Source: Cristatella mucedo
Lineage: Eukaryota > Bryozoa > Phylactolaemata > Cristatellidae
Direction of reading: 5' to 3'
Assembly (NCBI GenBank): GCA_009760855.2
Contig: WPIO01000003.1
Location: 10,424,001 to 10,467,500 of the forward strand
DNA: 43,500 nt
The position numbers and the translations under genes are program-made. This document shows positions 30,190 through 41,680 of the stretch, piece after piece. The notes under the pieces are model-generated. The model saw nothing but the letters and a program-made list of their open reading frames with translations, searched no databases and was not told where the DNA came from. The first letter of the stretch is position 1. Each line of letters begins with the position of its first letter.

Positions 30190-30310
30190 AGTGGCGGAGC
30201 CAGGGGGAAGATGAAGCATTACTCCCGCCCACCACCCCGGGTTCGAGGCAGCGACCTGGGCCGCCCCTTATATCTACGCCCCGTCCGTTACCGACGACGA
30301 AATTGTCTTA
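30190..30310 (+). repeat. Repeat R1, copy 2
   Basis: It begins CAGTGGCGGAGCCAGGGGG and shares GGCAGCGACCTGG and CGCCCCTTATATCTACGCC with the inverted copy at 22850-23105. The CAGTGGCG start is typical of animal DNA-transposon ends. Confidence 0.5.
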
Positions 30311-30460
30311 CATTTATTCGACGAACGACCTATGAATGCGCGTCCAATAAATGCTATGATGTCGTGCTAGAGTTTTTTCCTATAAATGCAGGCCTTATCC
30401 CGTACATAAAAATTCTGGCTCAGCTATTGACCACATGCATTTGAGATATTTTGTCTAGCC

Positions 30461-32753
30461 CAGACATGGGCAAACTACGGCCCACGGGCCATATACGGCC
30501 CGTTGGGCTTTTCAATCCGGCCCGCCGAACTCGTTCACGTTATATTATTAAATTAAAATTTATTATAAAGACACCTCAATCATTCTACCTAGCTGTAATT
30601 TCCATCTTTCTCCAGCAGATGGCGCACCTCGAAGACATTGACCCTTGAGTGAGATGCATTACGGTTACTCTTTACTTCATTTTTTCGCTTTGTACTTTCA
30701 GCCCTTCTGTAAGAATGAGCGGACCGAAGAAAAGAAAAATAGACAGCGAGTGCCGAGTGTTCAATAAAGAGACAACAACATGTTATTTTACTGAAGTTCG
30801 ATTAACAGCTGTGTGTCTGATATGCCAAGAAATTGTAGCAGTTCTTAAAGAAGACAACATCAGCCGTCATTTTGCCACAAAAAGTGCTAACTACGCCAGT
30901 CAACAGTTTCCACAAGAACGGGCGGCTACAGCTCAGAGGTTGACGGCTAATTTACAGAATCAGCAAAACCTTTTTCACAGACAAACTGCGATTCAAAAGT
31001 CAAGTACTAAGGCAAGTTTTTTGCTGGCATTCAAATTAGCAAAGGCCAGTAAGCCTTTCTCCGAAGGCGAATTTATAAAAGAATGTATGGTTGAGACAGC
31101 AGGTCTCTCGTGTCCGGAGAGCAAAGGCAAATTTGAAAAAAAGGGTTATCGTGCAGAACTGTGACTCACCGCGTGGAATTGATTGACAAAGATATAGCCA
31201 GCAAATAAACAAAAAGGTGGCGTCCTTTAAGCTTTATTCACTTTCACTGAATGAAAGTAACGACTTAAAAAGAAACTGCTCAGCTCCCAATTTTTATCCG
31301 AGGGATTAGCGACAGTTTTGAGATCACAGAGGAATTTTTGACCATGGAGTCCATGAAAGGAAAAATGAGGGGAGCGGACTTGTATAACCAAGTGTCTGCT
31401 GTCATCGAGAGAATGAAGCTACCTTGGAGTAAACTTGCCAATGTCACCACGGATGGATCGCCAAATTTAACTGGGAAAAACGCCGGGCTGCTAAAAAGAC
31501 TTCAGAAAAAAGTAAAAGAAGAAAATCCTGATCAGGATGCTATTTTCCTTCACTGCATCATTTATCAGGAAGTTCTGTGTAAGTCTATATTAGCAGCTAA
31601 ATTATGTCGTGAATCCAGTCGTAAAACTTGTTAACTTTATACGAGCAAGGGGACTTCAGCATCGTCAGTTTATTGCGTTCCTGGGAGAAACCGATGCAGA
31701 TCACCAGGACTAACTTTACCACTCTCGTGTGCGCTGGCTAATTTTGAGCATGGTCTTTCAAAGAGTGTGGGAGCTGAAGGAGGAGATCACTGCATTTTTG
31801 GAGTTAATGTGGAGGTCCGACGAATTTCCCGAGCTAAGTGATAAGAACTGACTTTGTAATTTTGCGTTTGCATGGACATACTTTCGCACATGAATGAGCT
31901 GAACATCAAGCTGTAGGGGAAAGATCAAGTTGTGCACGACATGTACAGAAATTTTAGGGCCTTCAAATCCAAGCTGACTCTTTTCTCCAGATACATTTCA
32001 AACAAATCTTTCACTCATTTCCCCACACTAGCCATGCAGAAAGAGGCGACCCGAAAAGCGCAGAAATACAGCAAATCACTGGACGGAGAATTCTGCGGTC
32101 GTATCTGTGACTTTGAAAAAATTGAAAAGCCACTTCAGCTGTTGCCCTGTCCCCTGTCACAAGACCCTGAAACAGCACCACAGGAGCTGCAGCTGAAACT
32201 GATAGAACTTCAGTGTCTGACTCTGTATTGAAGGAGAAGTTCAACTCTCTTAAAATGAACGACTTTTATGCTTCACTTAACGAAGCCACGTTTCCAGACC
32301 TCCGGAAAATGGCACAGAAGACGCTGACGTTGTTCGGCTCAACCTATGTGTGTGAACTGACATTCAGCGTCATGAACATCAACAAAGCCCGTCACTGATC
32401 CGAGTGAAATGACCAACACCTCGGATCTATCTTGAGAATTGCCACAACAAATATAACGCCATGCATCGATGCACTTGCAAAAAAGGGAGACCAGCATAAC
32501 TGTTCCCACTGAAACTGAATGGGAGTTTATTACTACATTATTAAAGCAATACATTTGTAAAATAATTTTGACAATAAATTAAGCACAATGGCTTTTTTCC
32601 GCCTGTTAAAGGCCAAATCTTTTCATGTAGGGGTTTTTACATTTAATTTATATTAGTTCACACAAACACCTCAATTTCCTACTCTGGCCCGGCCCCTCTG
32701 TCAAATTTTAGAAACCATTGTGGCCCGCGAGTCAAAACGTTTGCCCACCCCTG
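30461..32753 (+). mobile_element. hAT-type element with GTF2IRD2-like transposase
   Basis: The ends are imperfect inverted repeats: CAGACATGGGCAAACTACGGCCC on the left and, inverted, CAGGGGTGGGCAAACGTTTTG on the right, the common hAT terminus. The body is the relic gene at 30715-32510. The flanking 8-mers (GTCTAGCC and CTATAATA) do not match, so the target duplication is lost or the limits are slightly off. Confidence 0.75.
30715..32510 (+). pseudogene. hAT transposase relic (GTF2IRD2/EPM2AIP1-like)
   Basis: The frame opens MSGPKKRKIDSECRVFNKE with a degenerate BED-type finger (CLICQE). It continues with SRHFATKSANYASQQFP, LAFKLAKASKPFSEGEFI and ECMVETAG. After frame breaks near 31150, 31320, 31600, 31740, 31850 and 32220 it resumes with WSKLANVTTDGSPNLTGKNAG, FTHFPTLA and the C-terminal dimerisation motif STYVCELTFSVMNINKARH near 32336. 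This is the transposase family co-opted in vertebrate GTF2IRD2 and EPM2AIP1. The copy has at least six breaks and is dead. Confidence 0.85.
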
Positions 32754-32764
32754 CTATAATAGCT

Positions 32765-33275
32765 TCCGGTTGATCAATGGATACATACTTCTTAAGCTTA
32801 TCCACAAGGCCGGCCATGGCTTGGCTCCTTTATACCTAGCTGAACTGCTGCACCAGTTTCAACCTTCTCGTGCCCGCAACTCATCTATGGACATTAAATT
32901 AGCTGCTCCGCTCCTCTACTTGCAGACCGTTGGCGGTAGAAGCTTTTGCTCTGCATGTCCTTGACTGTGAAATTCACTTCTTTCCTCAATTCTTATGCGA
33001 TGTCATCTATTATCTTGCTGCCGATTGTTGCACATCTTTTCCAGCCGTCCTGGGCTGCTACTTCCGCGCTATTCACTTTCTCAACTGTCTTCCAGACATT
33101 GCTATGCGAATGACTTTTTCTTCTTCGCGTGAGATCAAATCTGTTGCTACCTCATGCGTACCGAAAGCTCGTTAGGCTTTGCTTGCTCTGCATAAAAGTC
33201 TCCAGCGAAACACCCACTTAGCCATTTTGGCTTCGCGGAGTTACAGACAAAGACGCAGCCCAAAGTGGCAGAACT
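32765..33275 (+). repeat. LINE-B 3' part
   Basis: Plus orientation: the frame [19 protein letters not shown] is the end of LINE-B RT (compare [19 protein letters not shown] in the copy at 34795). The 3' UTR follows, ending near TTCGCGGAGTTACAGACAAA. It is 5' truncated and starts just outside the hAT element. Confidence 0.75.
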
Positions 33276-33379
33276 GATTTTATTAGTTCAATAAGCACGG
33301 CAGTACTCTGGTTTGTTGTTAACTGAAAAACTCACATGATTCCAATAGAAGGCATACAAGACGTGTCCTAAGTATAAAA

Positions 33380-33500
33380 TTCCAATAATAATATAAATAT
33401 AATGACATTTTGTAGAGCGCCCCGAGAAAACTAAATCTCTCTCCGGGAAATTGACATTTGCTGGAAAGGAAGCATACCAGTTGGTAAGTTACAGGACGCA
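33380..33500 (-). repeat. LINE-A 3' tail
   Basis: TAATAATATAAATATAATGAC, then GAGCGCCCCGAGAAAACTAA and GACATTTGCTGGAAAGGAAG: the last 120 bases of LINE-A in minus orientation, heavily truncated. Confidence 0.65.
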
Positions 33501-33729
33501 CAATTTCAGAGCGCTCATGTGGGCAAAGGACAACAATATGTAACTAATTTTTTTCTCTGTACAACGTAATACCGTATTTCACCGTCTATCAGCGCCCCCC
33601 TTTATTTTCTTCTAAATTTGGGTTCATATAGTGGAGAGGAGCTTATGCAGGGGAGGTTACTTTTTTGCTTTGTTATTGCAGTAACCAATGTACCCGCTTT
33701 GAATTCCACCCAACACTGATCAAACGGTG

Positions 33730-33970
33730 GCCGAAATTTGTTCGATAGGCTTGTTTATCAAGAGGTTTCAATAAGTTTGGCATTTCAAATGCAAGGGACC
33801 GAATGGAAGATGAGGCAGTCTACGAAGAGAGTGAGGACGAAAATGATGATAATGGAGTTTCCACCAAATTTCGCACGTGTGATGCGAATGAGGAAGATGG
33901 ATTGGGTATCATCACCACTTCTGATACAGAGGACACTAATAACGACATGAGTGATTATTGTGAGTCTTGA
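33730..33970 (+). pseudogene. pogo-like transposase C-terminal relic
   Basis: One frame contains FNKFGISNARDRMEDEAVYE followed by an acidic stretch ending NNDMSDYCES and a stop. This resembles the pogo-superfamily C-terminus (GISNALDG(S/T)ED pattern). The rest of the gene is not visible. The preceding ATTTCACCGTCTATCAGCGC at 33577 may be its terminal region. Confidence 0.45.
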
Positions 33971-34506
33971 TATTGATTAAGTCATTCAGTTATTGAATGA
34001 AAATATTTTCCAAACTACGGTAATACAGTATTTTTTAATTGAGTTTGCTTCAAAATTATGAAAATGGGAAAGTTTGCTATTGTAAAAGAACAATGATAAA
34101 TATTTAATTTATAAATTTACATTGAGAAAATGAACAAATGTCCACCTTTTGATTCCCATTTAGTCCGAGTAAAACGGGAAATGACTCAAAATGAACATAT
34201 ATTTAAAGTAAAGTTATGATAATGACTAAACAAGATTTAGATTTAGAAGTGACTAGGGTTCCCAGTTTCACGACAATATTTTTAACTCTATCTTTTGAAT
34301 CACTTACTACCACTGCATTTTCACATCACCTTCTCGTAATGGCGTCCTTAGCAGCTGAGTTCATAGTCGAGTACACCACAGTTCCGAGCGCTTGCCTCGC
34401 TCTTCAGAGTGAGCCCCAATGATCCACTTAAACTATCCAGAGAGCATCAAATATATGGAAGCTTGATTGACACCCTGCAGCTCACTAAGACGTAGTAGTA
34501 GTAGCT

Positions 34507-34755
34507 TCACCCTAGTCTCAACCAGCTGCATGAAGCTTTTGCCTGTATTGCTTGGTTTAGTTCCGAAACTGTGCTATTCAATTCCACTTTCGTCTTAAAA
34601 TTCTCGGGAAGTTTATTGTAATCAATGGTTTTCTCTATACATGGTCCGAAAAAGACAGCGGTTTTGATTTTTTCTCGGACGGGTTTGTAGAAGAAGTTTC
34701 GAAAATACTTGACAGTTGGTGACCTAATGTAATGTATCTCCATCTGTAACTCCAC
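34507..34755 (-). pseudogene. possible LINE reverse transcriptase C-terminal relic
   Basis: An 82-codon minus frame holds IDYNKLPENFKT, reminiscent of the WN-x-LP motif at the end of LINE reverse transcriptases. It is short and degraded; the family is unclear. Confidence 0.25.
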
Positions 34756-34794
34756 AAAGTCACAAAGACCACGTGGGTGTTACGCAGGAGAGTT

Positions 34795-36400
34795 TTGTAT
34801 AGCCCACTCATAGCCTAAACGGCTTTCGGTACGCGTTCGGCAGCCAACAGACTTCGTCTCACGCAACAAAGAAAACGTGGGAAGCATAGCAGAGTCAGGA
34901 GAGCAGTTGAGGTCGTGAGTAGCATGGAAGTAGCAGCTCAGGACCGCTGAAAAGGATGTGCCATAGTCGGCAGTAAGAGAGTAGTTGTCGTTGCGTAAGA
35001 ATTGTCGAAGCAAGTTCCACAGTCTAGGACCTGCAGAGCTAAAGCTTCTGTCGCCAGCTGTCTTTAAGCGGAGGAATGGGACAGCTAACTTATTGTCCAC
35101 ACAGGACCTGAGGGCGCGAACAGGCTGAAACTGATGCAGCAGTTCAGCTAGGTACGAAGGAGCCAAGCCGTGGCGGGCCTTGTGGGTCAGCGTAAGAATT
35201 TTGCTCTGTATCCGTTGGTCAACCGGAAACCATCCTAGCTCTTTCAGCAAAGGAGACACGTGCTCAAACCGCTGGGACTTGAGGACTAGACTTGCAGCCA
35301 TATTCATAGTCCGCTGCAGTGCCCTAATAGCTTTCTTTGGCAGCCCAGCCAAAAGGGAATTAAAACAATCAAGCCGAGACAGAACTAAAGAGCTAGTTAA
35401 ACATTTTACAAGCCACTGTGGGAGAGAGCTCCTATTCGTGGATAGTGATCGGATGTAATGGCTGGCTGTAGAAGCAGACATCTGAATGAAACTTTTTAAA
35501 TTGAGGCAGCTGTCGAAAACGAAACCTAAATTTCGAGCACGTGGTGATGGTCGCACAATAGCATCACTTATTAGAAGAGCAAAGCCTTTTAATCCAGCCA
35601 CACGCTTAGGGTGTCCTATGAGCAGCAGTTCGGTTTTATTATCATTTAATTTCATGAAGTTTTCTGACATCCATGATCGAAAATTGGCAAGGCAAGCATT
35701 CAGTTTCTCAGTTGCCGCATCAGATTCCGACGGTTTGAATGACAAATACAACTGAGTATCGTCAGCATAGAAGTTATATACTATTCCATGGGCCTTAATC
35801 ACTTTTCCCAGAGGTTGTGTATAATTGGAGAACAGCAAGGGACCGAGTACAGACTCTTGAGGGACTCCACAGGTGACCCTTCTCGTGTGTGAGACCTGAC
35901 GCCCATACGACACGGATTGAACACGATCAGACAAGTATGACTTAAACCACGCCAGTGCTTCGTCTGCCACACCGATCGTTGTTCTCAATCGTTCAAGCAG
36001 AACTTCGTGATCAATGGTGTCGAAGGCAGCAGACAGATCTAGCAGAGCTAGGGCAGTGACATTCCCGTCGTCATTGCCACGTAGAATGTCATTGTTAACG
36101 CGGAGGAGAGCAGTTTCAGTGGAGCGCTGCCTCTTGAAGCCTGATTGAAATGCTGCTGACATTCCATTATTTTTAATATGTTCAACCAGCTGCTTAGCAA
36201 CAATTTTTTCAAGAATCTTTGATAAGAAAGGAAGAAGGGAAACTGGGCGATAGTTTGCATGGACCTCTGTGTCTAATCCAGGCTTTTTAAGTATGGGTCT
36301 AACGATTGCCGATTTGAAGGACATGGGGACGACCCCTTTTCCCAGAGAAGCATTAAAAATCTTGGCCTCTAATACGAAGCTGAGATAAATTGGTTCAAAC
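34795..36400 (-). mobile_element. LINE-B copy with long intact RT frame
   Basis: The minus strand is open for about 535 codons of [113 protein letters not shown] and [19 protein letters not shown]. These motifs place it in the CR1/L2 group. The YADD catalytic box is intact; the usual PQGS reads PQES. The first hundred residues of the surrounding ORF (36390-36705) are antisense LINE-A and not part of the gene. The endonuclease is missing: the copy is 5' truncated. Confidence 0.85.
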
Positions 36401-36404
36401 GTCC

Positions 36405-37012
36405 ACATTTTGCATGCAATGTTTGAATGCCGTGGCAGTAAATCTAGGGCTAAAATTTGGGCTTGTTTAGATAAAGATACCACGTCCAAGTTGGTCCATG
36501 CATTCGTGACATCCCGTCTCGACTTCTGCAACTCCCTGCTTACTGGCCTACCAGCATGTGCGATCAGGCGATTGCAGCTGGTGCAAAACTCTGCAGCTAG
36601 GCTTGTCTGTCGTGAGCGTCGCCGTTGCCACATTACTCCACTTCTCGCCGACCTGCACTGGCTACCAGTCAACCGACGGATTGACTTCAAGGTTTTGTCG
36701 CTCACTTTTAGGTCCCTTCATTCTATGGCTCCAGCCTATCTGTCAAATATACTACCCCATCAGGCCAAGCATCGTACCACCCGCTTTTCGGAATCCAACA
36801 GTCTGGAAATACCTCATACAAACCTCAAATCCTTTGGAGACCGTGCATTTAGTTCGTATGCTCCCAAAGCCTGGAACTCCCTCCCGACCTGCGTTAGAAC
36901 ATCCCCTGACCTGACCACATTTAAAAGGAACCTAAAAGCACACCTATTTAGGACAGCATTTAGTGGGTCGCTGTGATTCGTCCTTGATGTGCTTATGCGT
37001 GCTGACACTGCA
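36405..37012 (+). repeat. LINE-A RT C-terminus and 3' end
   Basis: The plus frame 36410-36976 encodes [36 protein letters not shown] and SLPTCVRTSPDLTTFKRNLK, nearly matching the copy at 2988-3935. It meets LINE-B head to head at 36400. The 3' UTR breaks off after GTGCTGACACTGCATGCA, and GC-rich DNA begins. Confidence 0.85.
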
Positions 37013-39310
37013 TGCACGTGGAGTCGCAGCGGTCAAGTCCCCGTGAAGACCACGCTGCTGTATATTCCACTGTGAAGCACTCGTTTTGCTTTGGTACCTC
37101 CCACGACGGCCAAGGTACGGCAGACGCGTTCGCGATAGCGTCGGTTTGGATATTTGCGTCTGCGTGCTCGTCCATTGCGCTAGCTGTGCACTGTCAGCGG
37201 TCGAGTCGGGAGGCGTCGGCGTGTGCGGCAGGCGTCTCCTGCGTCGCTCTGCACTCTCGCACGGGGTGCTACGACTGCGCGGCGGTACCCAGAGTGTGGA
37301 CGCATTTCTTCAAAACCCTGCAAACCTAGCAAGGCTGCAAACCCAGCCAGCAGCCAGCTTTCGTCTAGGTGAGTGAGTGCGCGCGCGCGGCAGGAATAAC
37401 TAATTACCAACCCCGGCTCCGATCTTTCGGCAGCACATCGGCGGCGGCGCAGCAGCTCACGCCGCCTTGGGAAGCCGCCCTGATTGAGGGGACGGGTCGT
37501 CGCGCGGCTTCGCGTCGAATCATCGGCCGGTGCGCGCGCGCTCTGCTTTCGACTCGCGCCGTCGCTGCGCGCGCTCTGCTGACCGCAACGCGGCGCGCTG
37601 GCTGCCGAGCCGCTGCCGCCACCGCCGCGCGGCGCTTCGCATCGCTTCGGAGGCCGGTGAACGTGGCGACGAAGTGCCGAGCCGAGAAAGCGCTGCCGCT
37701 GGCCACACTTCCCCGTGCCGAAATACAGTGCCCCTCTCACCAACTGCGACTTTCTGTAGCGGTCCTATAGCACCTGCCGCTGCTGCCCAACAGGTAAGGG
37801 ATTCGCTTAAGAGGGTGGGGGAGGGGGCTGGCGTTAGTATTTTTGCACACCGTGGTCGGTGCGTCCGCACGTTCGGCGCGCGAGCCATTTTGGTGTCGTC
37901 GCCGCTCGAGCGCCACCCGAGTGAAGCCCAGGGTCGCTGGAATGGCCAAGAGGTGAGCCAAGAGTGTTTTGCTGGCCACACCAGCGCTCTGTGCATGTCC
38001 ACTCGTTGAGAGCTTATTTATTTGGGGGGGGGCAGGGGAGCGAATCCATTGTTTGCCAGTGGCGAGTGAGTTTAAGCTTCTTTCGCTGACGGCTGCACAC
38101 TCAGTCAGTTCTCGACAGCGGCCGACTCGGAGTGAGCGAGTCTCAGTCTTCAAGGACCTCCACCATTGCGATGCCGCTGGGCCTGGCCAGCTTCCGAGAT
38201 TGCTAGCCAAGAAAATCGGAGCTGATCTTATCGAGATTTTCAAACAGCGCCGGTGCTCATGGGAATCGCTTACGCGTTATGGGCACTCTGCTGGACCGCA
38301 AACGGACGATTGCGAATTTGAGCAGCAATTGAGAGACCGCTGGATGTCTAGGCTTCATCAAAAGGAAGGCAACGGCCAGCTTATTGAAAAGCTTTATTCA
38401 TACAGCGGGCGGAGATGCCTTAGCGACTATCCACCGTTTGAAGGAAACAATAAGAAATGTCCGGCAGCAGGTTGTTGAACCTAACACGTGGGGTTTTAAG
38501 TGCTTACACCTCACGCCCAGCCCATCACCCAGTGCAAAAGCCTACATAACCCCACTGCACCAGTACAGCTACCTGCCGAGATGGTTAAGTGTTTGCAAAT
38601 GACATGACAATCGCCGGATTGTCTACCTTAGGCTAAACAATCTTGCGAGTTCGTTGCAATACTGTAAAATTCTTTATATGACAAGCCGGCGCTTTTACCG
38701 GCCAATGCTAACCGTCAAGGCTGTAGCGAGAGAATGGAGGAGGCGAGATTCTACACACACAGCTCAGACTGTCGTTTCCAGAAAGCTTCGCCAGTGATAG
38801 CGCCGAGAGCGCGGCCAAACAAAATAATTTATTAATGGTGGCCTCGCGATTAAAGCGCGCACGGGTATCTCGACCTATACCAGGAGCTTCCCGCGGTGGA
38901 GGTGCATGCTGGGTGGATTCGTTATGCTTTCTTTCGTCAGCGGCGCCGGAAGCCAGCGCGACAAGCCCGGCGCGCGCGCGCTACCCTAGCACTGTCTCAA
39001 TTTCATTTGCTGAAACGGCAGCTCGGACTCCTCGGGAAGTGCAGCTTCCAGAGCCGAAGGGGATCGCGCTCGAATCGGCGGGCGCTTCCAACGCGAGGCA
39101 TCCGCTTCCGGTAGGACGTATCGCCGCCGGGGCGCTCCTGTCGCGGCGGCTCTCACGCGACGCGAAGCCGACTCTGTCGGCTAAGCAGATTGCGAGCCGC
39201 TCGCGCGAGCGAAGTCGAACGCGCTCGCGCTCGCGCGAGCCGCCCTCCTCTCGCGGTGCTCAAGCGCCAGCCAGCCAGCCCACTACTGTCTGGCGACGCG
39301 CACTTCGGCG
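37013..39310. other. GC-rich gene-flanking DNA, left part
   Basis: High CpG content with many overlapping ORFs on both strands, which is expected by composition and not evidence of genes. It includes CpG runs (GCGCGCGCGG at 37380) and no recognisable transposon. One stretch at about 38140-38560 has protein-like composition (see its own entry). Confidence 0.6.
38140..38560 (+). other. possible exon or pseudogene with helical, death-domain-like pattern
   Basis: One frame reads LPRLLAKKIGADLIEIFKQ, then FEQQLRDRWMSR. An adjacent frame reads KATASLLKSFIHTAGGDALA followed by TIHRLKETIRNVRQQVV. Together they recall the leucine/tryptophan pattern of a death domain, but a frame change lies between them and no splice sites explain it. 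It may be a broken pseudogene or chance. A possible acceptor is TTCAAG at about 38150. Confidence 0.2.
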
Positions 39311-39315
39311 ACCAC

Positions 39316-39614
39316 CTGCTCGAAGCGACTCCAGCGCTCCCTGCGAGCCACCGTCTCGTCGAGCGCCTCGCGGCAGCAGTCGTGGAACTCGGCGGCCTGC
39401 GTGCGCACGCACGATGAGAACAGCGACATGAGCTGCACGGCGGCCGGCGTCGACTCGCCGTTGGCGAAGTACGTGTCGGTCAGCCGGCGGTTGTGAGCCC
39501 GGTTGGCGTTGCGGTCGAGCAGCCGGCGGCTGTAGAACTGGGCGTGGCAGTCGAAGCCTTTGTCGCCAGCCAGCTTGCCGAGCATGCAGCACGACCAGTG
39601 CTCGCGAGGTACGC
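39316..39614 (-). CDS. host gene exon 3: anaphylatoxin/fibulin-like cysteine domain
   Basis: A strong acceptor (CTCGTTGTTTCAG) precedes 39614. The frame, entered with two bases to complete a Gly codon, reads VPREHWSCCMLGKLAGDKGF and DCHAQF, and later LFSSCVRTQAAEFHDCC. The spacing CC...C...C...CC is that of an anaphylatoxin-like domain as in C3a and fibulin-1, with a longer middle loop. The exon either splices at CAG|GTGGTC (39316) or runs on to a TAG at 39283. It belongs to the same minus-strand gene as the two exons to its right. Fibulin is the best guess; other ANATO proteins are possible. Confidence 0.6.
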
Positions 39615-39669
39615 CTGAAACAACGAGTCCGAGCTCGCGCCGCTCGCAGGCGCTCTCCAGCACGAAACG

Positions 39670-39712
39670 CCCCGCCCCGCCCCTCGCTCGCTCGCTCGCT
39701 CGCTCGCGAGCC
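39670..39712. repeat. (CTCG)n tandem repeat in intron
   Basis: TCGC/CTCG units repeat about seven times between exons 2 and 3 of the host gene, close to the exon 3 acceptor. Confidence 0.85.
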
Positions 39713-39892
39713 CGAGTTGTCGGTGCTGAGAAGCGGCTATAGTTGCTGCGCGAGTTTCCTAGAACCTGGCGGAACAAATAGGTAAATAATGCGGCGGCAT
39801 ATAGATACAAGTCATGCAGACAAATATATGGCTAGATGAATAGACAGATAGATGGGTATATAGAAAGAGGTGAGATCTTCGTCCACACGTTC

Positions 39893-39947
39893 ATAATATA
39901 ATAATAATAATAATGATGATAGTAATAACAATGCATTTGATGGAGCT
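39893..39947 (-). repeat. AAT-rich tract, possible LINE-A tail
   Basis: AATATAATAATAATAATAAT followed by AATAACAATGCATTTGATGG resembles the LINE-A terminus (AATAATAGTGCATTTGAT at 105). It touches the donor of exon 2. It is too short to be certain. Confidence 0.35.
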
Positions 39948-39952
39948 CTTAC

Positions 39953-40630
39953 CGCTCATTCGATTCAGATCCGATGCTACGCTGCTGCCGCTGCTGCTGC
40001 CACTGATGCTGCCGATGCTGCTGCTGCTGCTGCCGATGCTGCTGCTGGGGCGAGCCCGTGTCGCGCCGATCGCCGATTGTCGCTTCGAGTGCTTCCGGTG
40101 CACCCTGCGACCGCGGCTGGCCTCGTCGCTTCTCTCGTCGTCTTGATCGCTTCGGTCGCCGCTGCTTTCCAAGCCGCTGTCCTCATCCTTCTCGACATCT
40201 TCGTCACTGTCATCGTCGTCGACATCTTCGTCAGAGGCCTCGGTCGGCTTCCACTGCCTGCCTGGTTGTGCCGTGTTTCGAGTCGCCACGAAGCGGTTCC
40301 ATCCGGCGGCGGTGACTGCGGCAGCCGTCGTGGGGTTGAGTCTGCCGCCAACGGCGACCGCCGTTGGCGACGGCAGCGGCGTGACGCGAGCCGGCCCTTT
40401 CGATCTCTGGCCGCCGGTTCGAGGCCGCAGCGTCGTCGCCGTCGCAGCGGTGGACGTTGCGTTCTCGTTTCGGCGCAATGCGGTCTTGGCGGTCGGCGTT
40501 TGCGGTGCCGTGCGAGCCGGCCCCGAGCCGGTCTCCTCACCGACGTTCCGGTCGTTCCAAAAGGAGACGGCCGCCTTCGCACGCGGCTTCAGAACCATGT
40601 TCTTGGCATTCAGCGAGTCGAATAAGAAGT
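39953..40630 (-). CDS. host gene exon 2: low-complexity Asp/Ser-rich segment
   Basis: Acceptor CTTTTTGCAG borders 40630 and donor GTAAGA follows 39953. The exon is 678 bases: two bases finish an Asp codon split with exon 1, then 225 codons, then one base left for exon 3, so phases agree on both sides. The protein starts FLFDSLNAKNMVLKPRAK. It passes through Ala/Thr/Pro/Arg-rich sequence, an acidic run (DEDVDDDDSDEDVEKDEDSG) and a Ser/Gly-rich end. It is probably disordered and extracellular. Plus-strand ORFs over it are shadows. Confidence 0.65.
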
Positions 40631-41394
40631 CTGCAAAAAGTCACAGCTCTCCCGTCGAGATGGGGTCACGCACGAGCGCGAGTGCTCGACGGATGCCGTA
40701 AGCTCGAGCAGGCGGCTCGAGAGATGTCGCGCTGGATCGCGTGTGGGCTGCGATCTGCAACCGAGTGCCAGCCGCAGCGGACGCCCTAGCTGCGGCGGCG
40801 GCTCTGGCTAAAGAGCCGACAATATTCGGCGTCTTGTCGCCGCAACGCGTTCATTGAGCGTCAATGCTCGTCGAGCATAGTTGGCCCGTGTAGACCGACC
40901 TCCGCCTAGACCCGCCCCGCAGCCGGTTCGGCTGCTCTCGCCAAAGTGCTAAGAGGTAGCGAACCGGCGAGTCTCCCAAGGCGGTCCACGGCGGCCGCGA
41001 GGATCGAGGATAGATGGCCTAGTGTCTAGAGGCATTGAGCATGTAACCGCGTCGGTTCGGAGGACCGCTTCAGAAACGGCTCGCGACACAGAAGCACCGG
41101 CGACGATCGCCAAGACCGCGTTTCGCAGTCGCGAATGCTGCTGCTGCTGCTGCCACGGCGTCGGCGGCGGCCTCCGCTTCGACAGCGAAGGCCGGTCCCG
41201 CCGAATGTCACCGCAGCCGCAGGCTGGAGTCGCATCGCGACTCGCGACTCGAAACCTAGCGCTTCACGAAGAGCGTCGAGCTGGCCCTCAGACGAGGTAA
41301 TCGAGGGGTGGGGTTGCTGCCGCACAAGCCCGCTGGCACGGCGAGCGCAGCCCGTCGGCCCACGAAGCAGCACGATGCAGCCGCCGAGAGAGCG

Positions 41395-41422
41395 ATGATG
41401 ATGATGATGATGAGAGAGCGAT
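41395..41422. repeat. (GAT)n microsatellite
   Basis: GATGATGATGATGATGATG and an interrupted second run lie in the intron between exons 1 and 2. It gives an artefactual poly-His ORF on the minus strand. Confidence 0.9.
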
Positions 41423-41680
41423 GATGCCACAAGGCAGCCGAACCCGCCCGAAGCGCTCGCTCGTCAGCGGACTAGCTGGGCGGCGGCGGCGACATTCGGC
41501 GGCGCCAGCGGCAGCAGCAGTGGACTAGCGGGGCGGCGGCGGCTGCGGCAGTGGTGGCGGCGGGTGGCGGAGCGTCCGTCCAGCCGTGGCAGCTGCCAGC
41601 TCCGGCACGGGCGACAGCGAGTGGGCCTTCGGACGCTCGACCAGACCGAAGTACATTCGTCTTTCGCCGCAGCTACTCAC

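Noticed and set aside
36390-36705. First hundred residues of the 641-codon minus ORF as part of the LINE-B protein
   Set aside because: They are the antisense of a plus-oriented LINE-A fragment; the ORF only happens to stay open across the junction.
41026-41430. Minus-strand protein with six His in a row
   Set aside because: The His run is a (GAT)n microsatellite read backwards; there is no splice or domain support.
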